Source of the DNA: Vanilla planifolia
Taxonomy: Eukaryota; Streptophyta; Magnoliopsida; Asparagales; Orchidaceae
Reading direction: 5' to 3'
Assembly: GCA_023846275.1 (NCBI GenBank)
Contig: CM043870.1
Coordinates: forward strand, 17,468,385 to 17,532,384
DNA: 64,000 bases
Shown here in pieces: positions 1 through 10,257 of the stretch. The position numbers were made by a program, and so were the translations under genes. Below the pieces are notes generated by a model that saw only the letters and a list, made by a program, of their open reading frames with translations, was not told the DNA's origin and made no database searches. The stretch's first letter is position 1. Each line of letters opens with the position of its first letter.

Positions 1-457
1 CTCATCTCTCTCTATTATTATTTTTCTCTTTATTTTGCTATTATTAATTTGTAAATTTCTCCCTCTCAGAGAAAAGTTACCTACATCTCCATCATCTCTT
101 TTTCAACACAAGAACTAACAAATCTCTCATATTACATAGCTTAATATATAATATGTTTTATAAATATATATCTTTAGTAATATTGATTGAGTAATTAAAT
201 TTTATATTTATAAGAAAATTAATATAATGAAATAAAGTCTTATATATTAATATCTAGAATATGAACAGTAGCATTATGTATAGTTTTTTTTATTAATTAT
301 ATATAAAAAATATTAATACTATAAACTATTATGACGCATAAAATAATCATAAATATTTTTTTCAAAATGCATATATTAGATAATTTAGAAAAGTTTAGAT
401 GTTGTTCGTAATCTTAACCGGTAACAACACAAATATGTTTTTTTGTCTTATGCATGC
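1..457 (+). repeat. Partial spacer before copy 1
   Basis: Starts inside the pyrimidine-rich end of subrepeat B (about 1-125) and runs through the AT-rich leader to the promoter. Distinguishing changes are TTGTAAATT at about 49-57, TATATATTAAT near 241, AATGCAT for AGTGCAT near 366 and AACCGGTAAC for AACGGGTAAC near 416. No gene is seen. Confidence 0.9.
431..457 (+). promoter_or_regulatory. 5S upstream Pol III promoter (reference, copy 1)
   Basis: Plant 5S genes use a TATA-like element near -28, a GC-type element near -12 and C at -1 (known from Arabidopsis). Here AAATAT lies at -27 to -22, followed by T7, GTC at -13 to -11, and C at -1. The same segment sits at the same offset before every copy. 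Exceptions are copy 3 (A to T at -8) and copy 24 (T to C at -19). Activity is inferred. Confidence 0.7.
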
Positions 458-460
458 ATG
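453..460. promoter_or_regulatory. RY motif CATGCATG across the 5S start site
   Basis: A perfect palindromic CATGCATG spans -5 to +3 in copy 1 and in all 28 others. In plants this is the RY element bound by B3-domain factors (ABI3/FUS3/LEC2 and VAL families). It exists here because the gene begins ATG rather than the usual GGG/GGA. Binding is not shown by sequence and chance is possible, since the site is copied with the unit. Confidence 0.35.
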
Positions 461-575
461 TGCGACCATACCAGCATTATGGCACTGGATCTCATTAGAA
501 CTCCAAAGTTAAGCATGCTTGGGCGAGAGTAGTATTGGGATGGGTGACCTCTTGAGAAGTCCTCGTGTTGCACAT
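458..575 (+). rRNA. 5S rRNA: 5S ribosomal RNA gene, copy 1 (consensus; reference entry)
   Basis: Reference copy; numbering 1-118 starts at the A of ATGTGCGACC and ends at the T of GTTGCACAT. 5S rRNA is a structural RNA of the large ribosomal subunit, transcribed by RNA polymerase III from internal promoter boxes. Visible here are box A (about 50-64, AGTTAAGCATGCTTG), the intermediate element (67-72 within GGGCGAGAG) and box C (80-97, GGGATGGGTGACCTCTTG). It aligns without gaps to the common angiosperm 5S recalled from memory, with about 21 differences, mostly GC-to-AT. The ends pair perfectly (ATGTGC 1-6 with GCACAT 113-118), which sets the boundaries, and a C at -1 supports the start. Helices II (17-20/58-61), III (29-32/45-48) and the stem 78-82/94-98 are also preserved. 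The terminator here is T8 with no G at 119. Identical 118-bp sequence occurs in copies 5, 6, 9, 12, 18-20 and 22-26. Whether this family supplies ribosomal 5S cannot be decided from the DNA alone. Confidence 0.95.
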
Positions 576-582
576 TTTTTTT
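575..582 (+). terminator. Pol III terminator, T8 class (copy 1)
   Basis: A run of eight T begins at the last base of the 5S and is the standard Pol III stop signal. Copies 12 (24984-24991), 15 (31656-31663), 16 and 17 share this T8 form. Confidence 0.85.
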
Positions 583-689
583 CATAGAATTCTATTTTCT
601 AATGAATGATAATTTATTTTCACATACTAATGTTAAAAAAGGTAAATTCTTATAAATGATATTTTATAATTATCATATTTTTAATCAAG

Positions 690-1441
690 TTTTAATAATA
701 ACTTTACGACATTATTGTTAACTTCATAAAATAAAAAATATGGCACATAATATGATGTAGTAAAATAATAACCTTAATTTAGTTCAATATTGAGCAAAAT
801 GGCTTATATGAATTAAAATAAATTAAGGTTAATTTATGTTTATAATGGTATATATATGATATGCATAGAATTTTCTCAACATAAAAATATTATATTATAA
901 AATATCAAAAGTATAAAATTATATTATTAATGTTAAATATTATTTATATTTATATATAACATATATATCACATCACATAAATATAAAATATTATAATAAA
1001 ATTATATAGATTATTGATTTATTTTTTTAAGTTTAGGCATAAAAAAGATAATATTAAATTAATAGTCATAATATTCTCTAAGTATTTTTAATATTCTAAA
1101 ATAATAATAATCCTCAAAAAATTTTTATCTTTTATTATTAAAAAATATTATATTTCATTTACTTTTTATACTTATTAAATTATAAGTTTAATTTTGAAAC
1201 TGTAATTCTTATTAAATTATTTTTCTATCTTTTTTCTTTTTATCATGATCGCTCACATATTCTCTTTCCTCTCGATCCTATTATCATCTTATTCTTTCTT
1301 TACTTTTTATCTTATTATATTATACTTGGCCTCTCTCTCTTCTGCCATTCTCTACTCTGTCATCTCTCTCTCTCTCTCTCTCTCTCTATTTTGTTAATTC
1401 TTTCGATCGCTTCTATGTTCTCTCTTTTCATTTTCTTTTCA
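690..1441 (+). repeat. Subrepeat A of the spacer (in unit 1)
   Basis: About 750 bp, paralogous to the adjacent subrepeat B. Matching landmarks are TAGAATTTTCT at 866 (B: 1618), AATATTCTCTA near 1070 (B: near 1818), TTTATCAT before the pyrimidine block (A TCA at 1243, B at 1992) and TCTATGTTCTCTC at 1412 (B: 2177). Offsets are 749-765 bp, so A and B are direct neighbours. The left boundary is estimated from the offset and is approximate. The same A occurs in every unit. Confidence 0.75.
1364..1387 (+). repeat. (CT)12 microsatellite, subrepeat A
   Basis: Pure dinucleotide tract between CTGTCAT and ATTTTGTTAATTC. It is the most length-variable site of the unit, from (CT)10 in unit 3 to (CT)20 in unit 22. 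Coordinates for other units are given in their spacer entries. Confidence 0.95.
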
Positions 1442-2205
1442 TAATTAGTTTTTAATAATTAGTTTATGATGTTTTTATTAATTTGATATAATAATAAACT
1501 TGGTAAATCATATTGATAAAATAAAATAATGACATTGTTTTTGTTTAATATTAAGTAAAATAACCTATAATAATCTCTAATTAATTTATTCTTATAATAA
1601 TATGTATTTTATATTTATAGAATTTTCTAAATATAAAATGTTATTTTACTAAAAATTACTAATCTAAAATTATATCCTTAATACGAAATATTATTTATAT
1701 TTATTATCAAAGTTAAATCATACAAAGAAAATATATTAGGATAATCATTAAATTTATTATTTAAATAACTTTTTTAATTTTAAGTATGAATAAAATGATA
1801 TTAAATTTATATTTAAAATATTCTCTATCTATTTTTAATATTCTAAAATAATAATGAATCTCGAATATTTTTTATGTCTTATTATTATTAAAAATTATAC
1901 ATTTTTTATTTTTATATTTAATAAATATTATAAGGTTAAATAATAAGAATTTAATTTTTATTAAATAAATTTTCTTATTTTTTCCTCTTTATCATAATGT
2001 CTCAGATATTGTCTCTTTTTTCTCTCTCCTATTGTCATTCTTTTATCTCTCTCTTCATTCTTTATCACATTATATTCTTTTTGGCTTCTCTCTCTCCTTT
2101 ATTCTTCACTATTTTCTCATTTTCTTTCTCTCTCTCTCTCTCCCTGTTTACTTATTTATTTATTCGCTGTATCTCATCTATGTTCTCTCTTTTCTTTTTC
2201 TTTTT
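1442..2205 (+). repeat. Subrepeat B of the spacer (in unit 1)
   Basis: Diverged tandem copy of subrepeat A. It opens with two TAATTAGTTT motifs (1442-1451 and 1456-1465) at the A/B junction. It is AT-rich to about 1990 and then pyrimidine-rich, with a shorter CT tract near 2126-2141 that in this unit ends CTCCCTG. A and B differ throughout, yet each is nearly identical across units, so the duplication predates amplification of the 2.2 kb unit. Confidence 0.75.
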
Positions 2206-2674
2206 GTTAAATCCTCTCTCATCTCTCTCTATTATTATTTTTCTCTTTATTTTGCTATTATTAATTTTTGAATTTCTCCCTCTCAGAGAAAAGTTACCTA
2301 CATCTCCATCATCTCTTTTTCAACACAAGAACTAACAAATCTCTCATATTACATAGCTTAATATATAATATGTTTTATAAATATATATCTTTAGTAATAT
2401 TGATTGAGTAATTAAATTTTATATTTATAAGAAAATTAATATAATGAAATAAAGTCTTATATGTTAATATCTAGAATATGAACAGTAGCATTATGTATAG
2501 TTTTTTTTATTAATTATATATAAAAAATATTAATACTATAAACTATTATGACGCATAAAATAATCATAAATATTTTTTTCAAAGTGCATATATTAGATAA
2601 TTTAGAAAAGTTTAGATGTTGTTCGTAATCTTAACGGGTAACAACACAAATATGTTTTTTTGTCTTATGCATGC

Positions 2675-2792
2675 ATGTGCGACCATACCAGCATTATGGC
2701 TCTGGATCTCATTAGAACTCCAAAGTTAAGCATGCTTGGGCGAGAGTAGTATTGGGATGGGTGACCTCTTGAGAAGTCCTCGTGTTGCACAT
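2675..2792 (+). rRNA. 5S rRNA: 5S rRNA gene, copy 2 (A27T)
   Basis: Differs from consensus by A to T at position 27, giving GGCTCTGG, just before helix III. Boxes A, IE and C and the helix I ends are intact. Standard promoter and G+T6 terminator. Confidence 0.94.
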
Positions 2793-4889
2793 GTTTTTTC
2801 ATAGAATTCTATTTTCTAATGAATGATAATTTATTTTCACATACTAATGTTAAAAAAGGTAAATTCTTATAAATGATATTTTATAATTATCATATTTTTA
2901 ATCAAGTTTTAATAATAACTTTACGACATTATTGTTAACTTCATAAAATAAAAAATATGGCACATAATATGATGTAGTAAAATAATAACCTTAATTTAGT
3001 TCAATATTGAGCAAAATGGCTTATATGAATTAAAATAAATTAAGGTTAATTTATGTTTATAATGGTATATATATGATATGCATAGAATTTTCTCAACATA
3101 AAAATATTATATTATAAAATATCAAAAGTATAAAATTATATTATTAATGTTAAATATTATTTATATTTATATATAACATATATATCACATCACATAAATA
3201 TAAAATATTATAATAAAATTATATAGATTATTTATTTATTTTTTAAAGTTTAGGCATAAAAAAGATAATATTAAATTAATAGTCATAATATTCTCTAAGT
3301 ATTTTTAATATTCTAAAATAATAATAATCCTCAAAAAAATTTTATCTTTTATTATTAAAAAATATTATATTTCATTTACTTTTTATACTTATTAAATTAT
3401 AAGTTTAATTTTGAAACTGTAATTCTTATTAAATTATTTTTCTATCTTTTTACTTTTTATCATGATCGCTCACATATTCTCTTTCCTCTCGATCCTATTA
3501 TCATCTTATTCTTTCTTTACTTTTTATCTTATTATATTATACTTGGCCTCTCTCTCTTCTGCCATTCTCTACTCTGTCATCTCTCTCTCTCTCTCTCTCT
3601 CTATTTTGTTAATTCTTTCGATCGCTTCTATGTTCTCTCTTTTCATTTTCTTTTCATAATTAGTTTTTAATAATTAGTTTATGATGTTTTTATTAATTTG
3701 ATATAATAATAAACATGGTAAATCATATTGATAAAATAAAATAATGACATTGTTTTTGTTTAATATTAAGTAAAATAACCTATAATAATCTCTAATTAAT
3801 TTATTCTTATAATAATATGTATTTTATATTTATAGAATTTTCTAAATATAAAATGTTATTTTACTAAAAATTACTAATCTAAAATTATATCCTTAATACG
3901 AAATATTATTTATATTTATTATCAAAGTTAAATCATACAAAGAAAATATATTAGGATAATCATTAAATTTATTATTTAAATAACTTTTTTAATTTTAAGT
4001 ATGAATAAAATGATATTAAATTTATATTTAAAATATTCTCTATCTATTTTTAATATTCTAAAATAATAATGAATCTCGAATATTTTTTATGTCTTATTAT
4101 TATTAAAAATTATACATTTTTTATTTTTATATTTAATAAATATTATAAGGTTAAATAATAAGAATTTAATTTTTATTAAATAAATTTTCTTATTTTTTCC
4201 TCTTTATCATAATGTCTCAGATATTGTCTCTTTTTTCTCTCTCCTATTATCATTCTTTTATCTCTCTCTTCATTCTTTATCACATTATATTCTTTTTGGC
4301 TTCTCTCTCTCCTTTTTTCTTCACTATTTTCTCATTTTCTTTCTCTCTCTCTCTCTCCCTGTTTACTTATTTATTTATTCGCTGTATCTCATCTATGTTC
4401 TCTCTTTTCTTTTTCTTTTTGTTAAATCCTCTCTCATCTCTCTCTATTATTATTTTTCTCTTTATTTTGCTATTATTAATTTGTGAATTTCTCCCTCTCA
4501 GAGAAAAGTTACCTACATCTCCATCATCTCTTTTTCAACACAAGAACTAACAAATCTCTCATATTACATAGCTTAATATATAATATGTTTTATAAATATA
4601 TATCTTTAGTAATATTGATTGAGTAATTAAATTTTATATTTATAAGAAAATAAATATAATGAAATAAAGTCTTATATATTAATATCTAGAATATGAACAA
4701 TAGCATTATGTATAGTTTTTTTTATTAATTATATATAAAAAATATTAATACTATAAACTATTATGACGCATAAAATAATCATAAATATTTTTTTCAAAGT
4801 GCATATATTAGATAATTTAGAAAAGTTTAGATGTTGTTCGTAATCTTAACGGGTAACAACACAAATATGTTTTTTTGTCTTTTGCATGC
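2793..4889 (+). repeat. Spacer 2
   Basis: Same layout as spacer 1. CT tract (CT)11 at 3581-3602; subrepeat B pyrimidine block from about 4207. Private markers: TTTTTACTTTTTAT near 3447, CTATTATCATTC near 4244, CCTTTTTTCTTC near 4311 and GAAAATAAATAT near 4646. No gene seen. Confidence 0.9.
2794..2799 (+). terminator. Pol III terminator, T6 class (copy 2)
   Basis: Position 119 is G here, followed by T6, two bases after the last paired base. This G+T6 form follows every copy except 1, 12 and 15-17. Confidence 0.85.
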
Positions 4890-5007
4890 ATGTGCGACCA
4901 TACCAGCATTATGGCACTGGATCTCATTAGAACTCCAAAGTTAAGCATGCTTGGGCGAGAGTAGTATTGGGATTGGTGACCTCTTGAGAAGTCCTCGTGT
5001 TGCACAT
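4890..5007 (+). rRNA. 5S rRNA: 5S rRNA gene, copy 3 (G85T in box C)
   Basis: G to T at position 85 changes the core of box C to GGATTGGTGACC, a base otherwise invariant in the array, so internal promoter strength may suffer. Upstream, A at -8 is T (GTCTTTTGCATGC). Helices I-III are intact. Of all 29 copies this one has the most suspect promoter. Confidence 0.92.
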
Positions 5008-7102
5008 GTTTTTTCATAGAATTCTATTTTCTAATGAATGATAATTTATTTTCACATACTAATGTTAAAAAAGGTAAATTCTTATAAATGATATTTTATA
5101 ATTATCATATTTTTAATCAAGTTTTAATAATAACTTTACGACATTATTGTTAACTTCATAAAATAAAAAATATGGCACATAATATGATGTAGTAAAATAA
5201 TAACCTTAATTTAGTTCAATATTGAGCAAAATGGCTTATATGAATTAAAATAAATTAAGGTTAATTTATGTTTATAATGGTATATATATGATATGCATAG
5301 AATTTTCTCAACATAAAAATATTATATTATAAAATATCAAAAGTATAAAATTATATTATTAATGTTAAATATTATTTATATTTATATATAACATATATAT
5401 CACATCACATAAATATAAAATATTATAATAAAATTATATAGATTATTTATTTATTTTTTTAAGTTTAGGCATAAAAAAGATAATATTAAATTAATAGTCA
5501 TAATATTCTCTAAGTATTTTTAATATTCTAAAATAATAATAATCCTCAAAAAAATTTTATCTTTTATTATTAAAAAATATTATATTTCATTTACTTTTTA
5601 TACTTATTAAATTATAAGTTTAATTTTGAAACTATAATTCTTATTAAATTATTTTTCTATCTTTTTTCTTTTTATCATGATCGCTCACATATTCTCTTTC
5701 CTCTCGATCCTATTATCATCTTATTCTTTCTTTACTTTTTATCTTATTATATTATACTTGGCCTCTCTCTCTTCTGCCATTCTCTACTCTGTCATCTCTC
5801 TCTCTCTCTCTCTCTATTTTGTTAATTCTTTCGATCGCTTCTATGTTCTCTCTTTTCATTTTCTTTTCATAATAAGTTTTTAATAATTAGTTTATGATGT
5901 TTTTATTAATTTGATATAATAATAAACTTGGTAAATCATATTGATAAAATAAAATAATGACATTGTTTTTGTTTAATATTAAGTAAAATAACCTATAATA
6001 ATCTCTAATTAATTTATTCTTATAATAATATGTATTTTATATTTATAGAATTTTCTAAATATAAAATGTTATTTTACTAAAAATTACTAATCTAAAATTA
6101 TATCCTTAATACGAAATATTATTTATATTTATTATCAAAGTTAAATCATACAAAGAAAATATATTAGGATAATCATTAAATTTATTATTTAAATAACTTT
6201 TTTAATTTTAAGTATGAATAAAATGATATTAAATTTATATTTAAAATATTCTCTATCTATTTTTAATATTCTAAAATAATAATGAATCTCGAATATTTTT
6301 TATGTCTTATTATTATTAAAAATTATACATTTTTTATTTTTATATTTAATAAATATTATAAGGTTAAATAATAAGAATTTAATTTTTATTAAATAAATTT
6401 TCTTATTTTTTCCTCTTTATCATAATGTCTCAGATATTGTCTCTTTTTTCTCTCTCCTATTGTCATTCTTTTATCTCTCTCTTCATTCTTTATCACATTA
6501 TATTCTTTTTGGCTTCTCTCTCTCCTTTATTCTTCACTATTTTCTCATTTTCTTTCTCTCTCTCTCTCTCTCTGTTTACTTATTTATTTATTCGCTGTAT
6601 CTCATCTATGTTCTCTCTTTTCTTTTTCTTTTTGTTAAATCCTCTCTCATCTCTCTCTATTATTATTTTTCTCTTTATTTTGCTATTATTAATTTGTGAA
6701 TTTCTCCCTCTCAGAGAAAAGTTACCTACATCTCCATCATCTCTTTTTCAACACAAGAACTAACAAATCTCTCATATTACATAGCTTAATATATAATATG
6801 TTTTATAAATATATATCTTTAGTAATATTGATTGAGTAATTAAATTTTATATTTATAAGAAAATTAATATAATGAAATAAAGTCTTATATGTTAATATCT
6901 AGAATATGAACAGTAGCATTATGTATAGTTTTTTTTATTAATTATATATAAAAAATATTAATACTATAAACTATTATGACGCATAAAATAATCATAAATA
7001 TTTTTTTCAAAGTGCATATATTAGATAATTTAGAAAAGTTTAGATGTTGTTCGTAATCTTAACGGGTAACAACACAAATATGTTTTTTTGTCTTATGCAT
7101 GC
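5008..7102 (+). repeat. Spacer 3
   Basis: Shortest CT tract of the array, (CT)10 at 5796-5815; subrepeat B pyrimidine block from about 6420. Markers: GAAACTATAATTC near 5628, ATAATAAGTTTTT at the A/B junction near 5871 and AAACTTGG near 5925 (shared with spacer 1). No gene seen. Confidence 0.9.
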
Positions 7103-7220
7103 ATGTGCGACCATACCAGCATTATGGCACTGGATCTCATTAGAACTCCAAAGTTAAGCATGCTTGGGCGAGAGTAGCATTGGGATGGGTGACCTCTTGA
7201 GAAGTCCTCGTGTTGCACAT
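7103..7220 (+). rRNA. 5S rRNA: 5S rRNA gene, copy 4 (T76C)
   Basis: T to C at position 76 (AGTAGCATTGGG), between the intermediate element and box C in the loop E region. Stems are unaffected. Standard promoter and G+T6 terminator. Confidence 0.94.
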
Positions 7221-9321
7221 GTTTTTTCATAGAATTCTATTTTCTAATGAATGATAATTTATTTTCACATACTAATGTTAAAAAAGGTAAATTCTTATAA
7301 ATGATATTTTATAATTATCATATTTTTAATCAAGTTTTAATAATAACTTTACGACATTATTGTTAACTTCATAAAATAAAAAAAATGGCACATAATATGA
7401 TGTAGTAAAATAATAACCTTAATTTAGTTCAATATTGAGCAAAATGGCTTATATGAATTAAAATAAATTAAGGTTAATTTATGTTTATAATGGTATATAT
7501 ATGATATGCATAGAATTTTCTCAACATAAAAATATTATATTATAAAATATCAAAAGTATAAAATTATATTATTAATGTTAAATATTATTTATATTTATAT
7601 ATAACATATATATCACATCACATAAATATAAAATATTATAATAAAATTATATAGATTATTTATTTATTTTTTTAAGTTTAGGCATAAAAAAGATAATATT
7701 AAATTAATAGTCATAATATTCTCTAAGTATTTTTAATATTCTAAAATAATAATAATCCTCAAAAAATTTTTATCTTTTATTATTAAAAAATATTATATTT
7801 CATTTACTTTTTATACTTATTAAATTATAAGTTTAATTTTGAAACTGTAATTCTTATTAAATTATTTTTCTATCTTTTTTCTTTTTATCATGATCGCTCA
7901 CATATTCTCTTTCCTCTCGATCCTATTATCATCTTATTCTTTCTTTACTTTTTATCTTATTATATTATACTTGGCCTCTCTCTCTTCTGTCATTCTCTAC
8001 TCTGTCATCTCTCTCTCTCCCTCTCTCTCTCTCTATTTTGTTAATTCTTTCGATCGCTTCTATGTTCTCTCTTTTCATTTTCTTTTCATAATTAGTTTTT
8101 AATAATTAGTTTATGATGTTTTTATTAATTTGATATAATAATAAACATGGTAAATCATATTGATAAAATAAAATAATGACATTGTTTTTGTTTAATATTA
8201 AGTAAAATAACCTATAATAATCTCTAATTAATTTATTCTTATAATAATATGTATTTTATATTTATAGAATTTTCTAAATATAAAATGTTATTTTACTAAA
8301 AATTACTAATCTAAAATTATATCCTTAATACGAAATATTATTTATATTTATTATCAAAGTTAAATCATACAAAGAAAATATATTAGGATAATCATTAAAT
8401 TTATTATTTAAATAACTTTTTTAATTTTAAGTATGAATAAAATGATATTAAATTTATATTTAAAATATTCTCTATCTATTTTTAATATTCTAAAATAATA
8501 ATGAATCTCGAATATTTTTTATGTCTTATTATTATTAAAAATTATACATTTTTTATTTTTATATTTAATAAATATTATAAGGTTAAATAATAAGAATTTA
8601 ATTTTTATTAAATAAATTTTCTTATTTTTTCCTCTTTATCATAATGTCTCAGATATTGTCTCTTTTTTCTCTCTCCTATTGTCATTCTTTTATCTCTCTC
8701 TTCATTCTTTATCACATTATATTCTTTTTGGCTTCTCTCTCTCCTTTATTCTTCACTATTTTCTCATTTTCTTTCTCTCTCTCTCTCTCCCTGTTTACTT
8801 ATTTATTTATTCGCTGTATCTCATCTATGTTCTCTCTTTTCTTTTTCTTTTTGTTAAATCCTCTCTCATCTCTCTCTATTATTATTTTTCTCTTTATTTT
8901 GCTATTATTAATTTGTGAATTTCTCCCTCTCAGAGAAAAGTTACCTACATCTCCATCATCTCTTTTTCAACACAAGAACTAACAAATCTCTCATATTACA
9001 TAGCTTAATATATAATATGTTTTATAAATATATATCTTTAGTAATATTGATTGAGTAATTAAATTTTATATTTATAAGAAAATTAATATAATGAAATAAA
9101 GTCTTATATGTTAATATCGAGAATATGAACAGTAGCATTATGTATAGTTTTTTTTATTAATTATATATAAAAAATATTAATACTATAAACTATTATGACG
9201 CATAAAATAATCATAAATATTTTTTTCAAAGTGCATATATTAGATAATTTAGAAAAGTTTAGATGTTGTTCGTAATCTTAACGGGTAACAACACAAATAT
9301 GTTTTTTTGTCTTATGCATGC
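7221..9321 (+). repeat. Spacer 4
   Basis: CT tract 8009-8034 is interrupted by a CCC, as in spacer 23. Subrepeat A carries CTGTCATTC instead of CTGCCATTC, and an A-run near 7377 reads AAAAAAATGG. Pyrimidine block of B starts near 8639. ATCGAGAATATG near 9116 (majority ATCTAGAATATG) is shared with spacers 5 and 7. Confidence 0.9.
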
Positions 9322-9439
9322 ATGTGCGACCATACCAGCATTATGGCACTGGATCTCATTAGAACTCCAAAGTTAAGCATGCTTGGGCGAGAGTAGTATT
9401 GGGATGGGTGACCTCTTGAGAAGTCCTCGTGTTGCACAT
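9322..9439 (+). rRNA. 5S rRNA: 5S rRNA gene, copy 5 (consensus)
   Basis: All 118 positions match the array consensus. Promoter segment is standard; G+T6 terminator. Next gene starts 2221 bp downstream. Confidence 0.95.
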
Positions 9440-10222
9440 GTTTTTTCATAGAATTCTATTTTCTAATGAATGATAATTTATTTTCACATACTAATGTTAA
9501 AAAAGGTAAATTCTTATAAATGATATTTTATAATTATCATATTTTTAATCAAGTTTTAATAATAACTTTACGACATTATTGTTAACTTCATAAAATAAAA
9601 AATATGGCACATAATATGATGTAGTAAAATAATAACCTTAATTTAGTTCAATATTGAGCAAAATGGCTTATATGAATTAAAATAAATTAAGGTTAATTTA
9701 TGTTTATAATGGTATATATATGATATGCATAGAATTTTCTCAACATAAAAATATTATATTATAAAATATCAAAAGTATAAAATTATATTATTAATGTTAA
9801 ATATTATTTATATTTATATATAACATATATATCACATCACATAAATATAAAATATTATAATAAAATTATATAGATTATTTATTTATTTTTTTAAGTTTAG
9901 GCATAAAAAAGATAATATTAAATTAATAGTCATAATATTCTCTAAGTATTTTTAATATTCTAAAATAATAATAATCCTCAAAAATTTTTTATCTTTTATT
10001 ATTAAAAAATATTATATTTCATTTACTTTTTATACTTATTAAATTATAAGTTTAATTTTGAAACTGTAATTCTTATTAAATTATTTTTCTATCTTTTTTC
10101 TTTTTATCATGATCGCTCACATATTCTCTTTCCTCTCGATCCTATTATCATCTTATTCTTTCTTTACTTTTTATCTTATTATATTATACTTGGCCTCTCT
10201 CTCTTCTGCCATTCTCTACTCT

Positions 10223-10257
<35 letters not shown>

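Larger units (their letters stand above)
576..2674 (+). repeat. Spacer 1 (reference layout)
   Basis: From the 5S end: terminator and ~110 bp AT-rich DNA; subrepeat A to about 1441 with (CT)12 at 1364-1387; subrepeat B to about 2205 with its pyrimidine block from about 1992; then a pyrimidine-rich tail to about 2345 and an AT-rich leader to the next promoter. Private or rare markers: AAACTTGG near 1497 (shared only with spacer 3), and TTTTTGAAT near 2264 where other units have TTTGTGAAT. Small open frames here follow from the lack of purine-containing stops and are not called as genes. Confidence 0.9.

Noticed and set aside
583-690. A possible third, partial copy of the A/B subrepeat just after the 5S (TAGAATTCTATTTTC resembling TAGAATTTTCT)
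   Set aside because: The resemblance is short and the region is AT-rich; a proper alignment score against shuffled sequence would be needed.
820-1020. TATATA-rich stretches as promoters or replication origins
   Set aside because: Base composition makes such motifs frequent throughout the spacer; none has a transcribed feature downstream or is better conserved than its surroundings.
1997-2335. A 112-codon open frame starting MSQILSL, repeated in almost every unit, with an overlapping 79-codon frame
   Set aside because: It lies in the pyrimidine block of subrepeat B. Stop codons need purines, so two frames stay open by composition, giving Leu/Ser/Phe/Ile-rich low-complexity translations. Its conservation equals that of the spacer as a whole, and CT length changes (units 9 and 16) shift the frame without consequence.
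458-2674. 5S-derived SINE (SINE3-like) or other retroelement
   Set aside because: There is no RT-derived tail, poly-A/short-repeat end or target-site duplication; units are strictly head-to-tail with full-length 5S including box C and a terminator directly after it.
3462-3659. A 65-72 codon open frame starting MIAHIFS in subrepeat A of most units
   Set aside because: Same compositional effect; its C-terminal end changes frame with every (CT)n length change, which a real protein would not tolerate.
4817-5017. A 66-codon minus-strand open frame
   Set aside because: It is antisense to 5S copy 3 and appears only because of point changes there; other units are closed in this frame.
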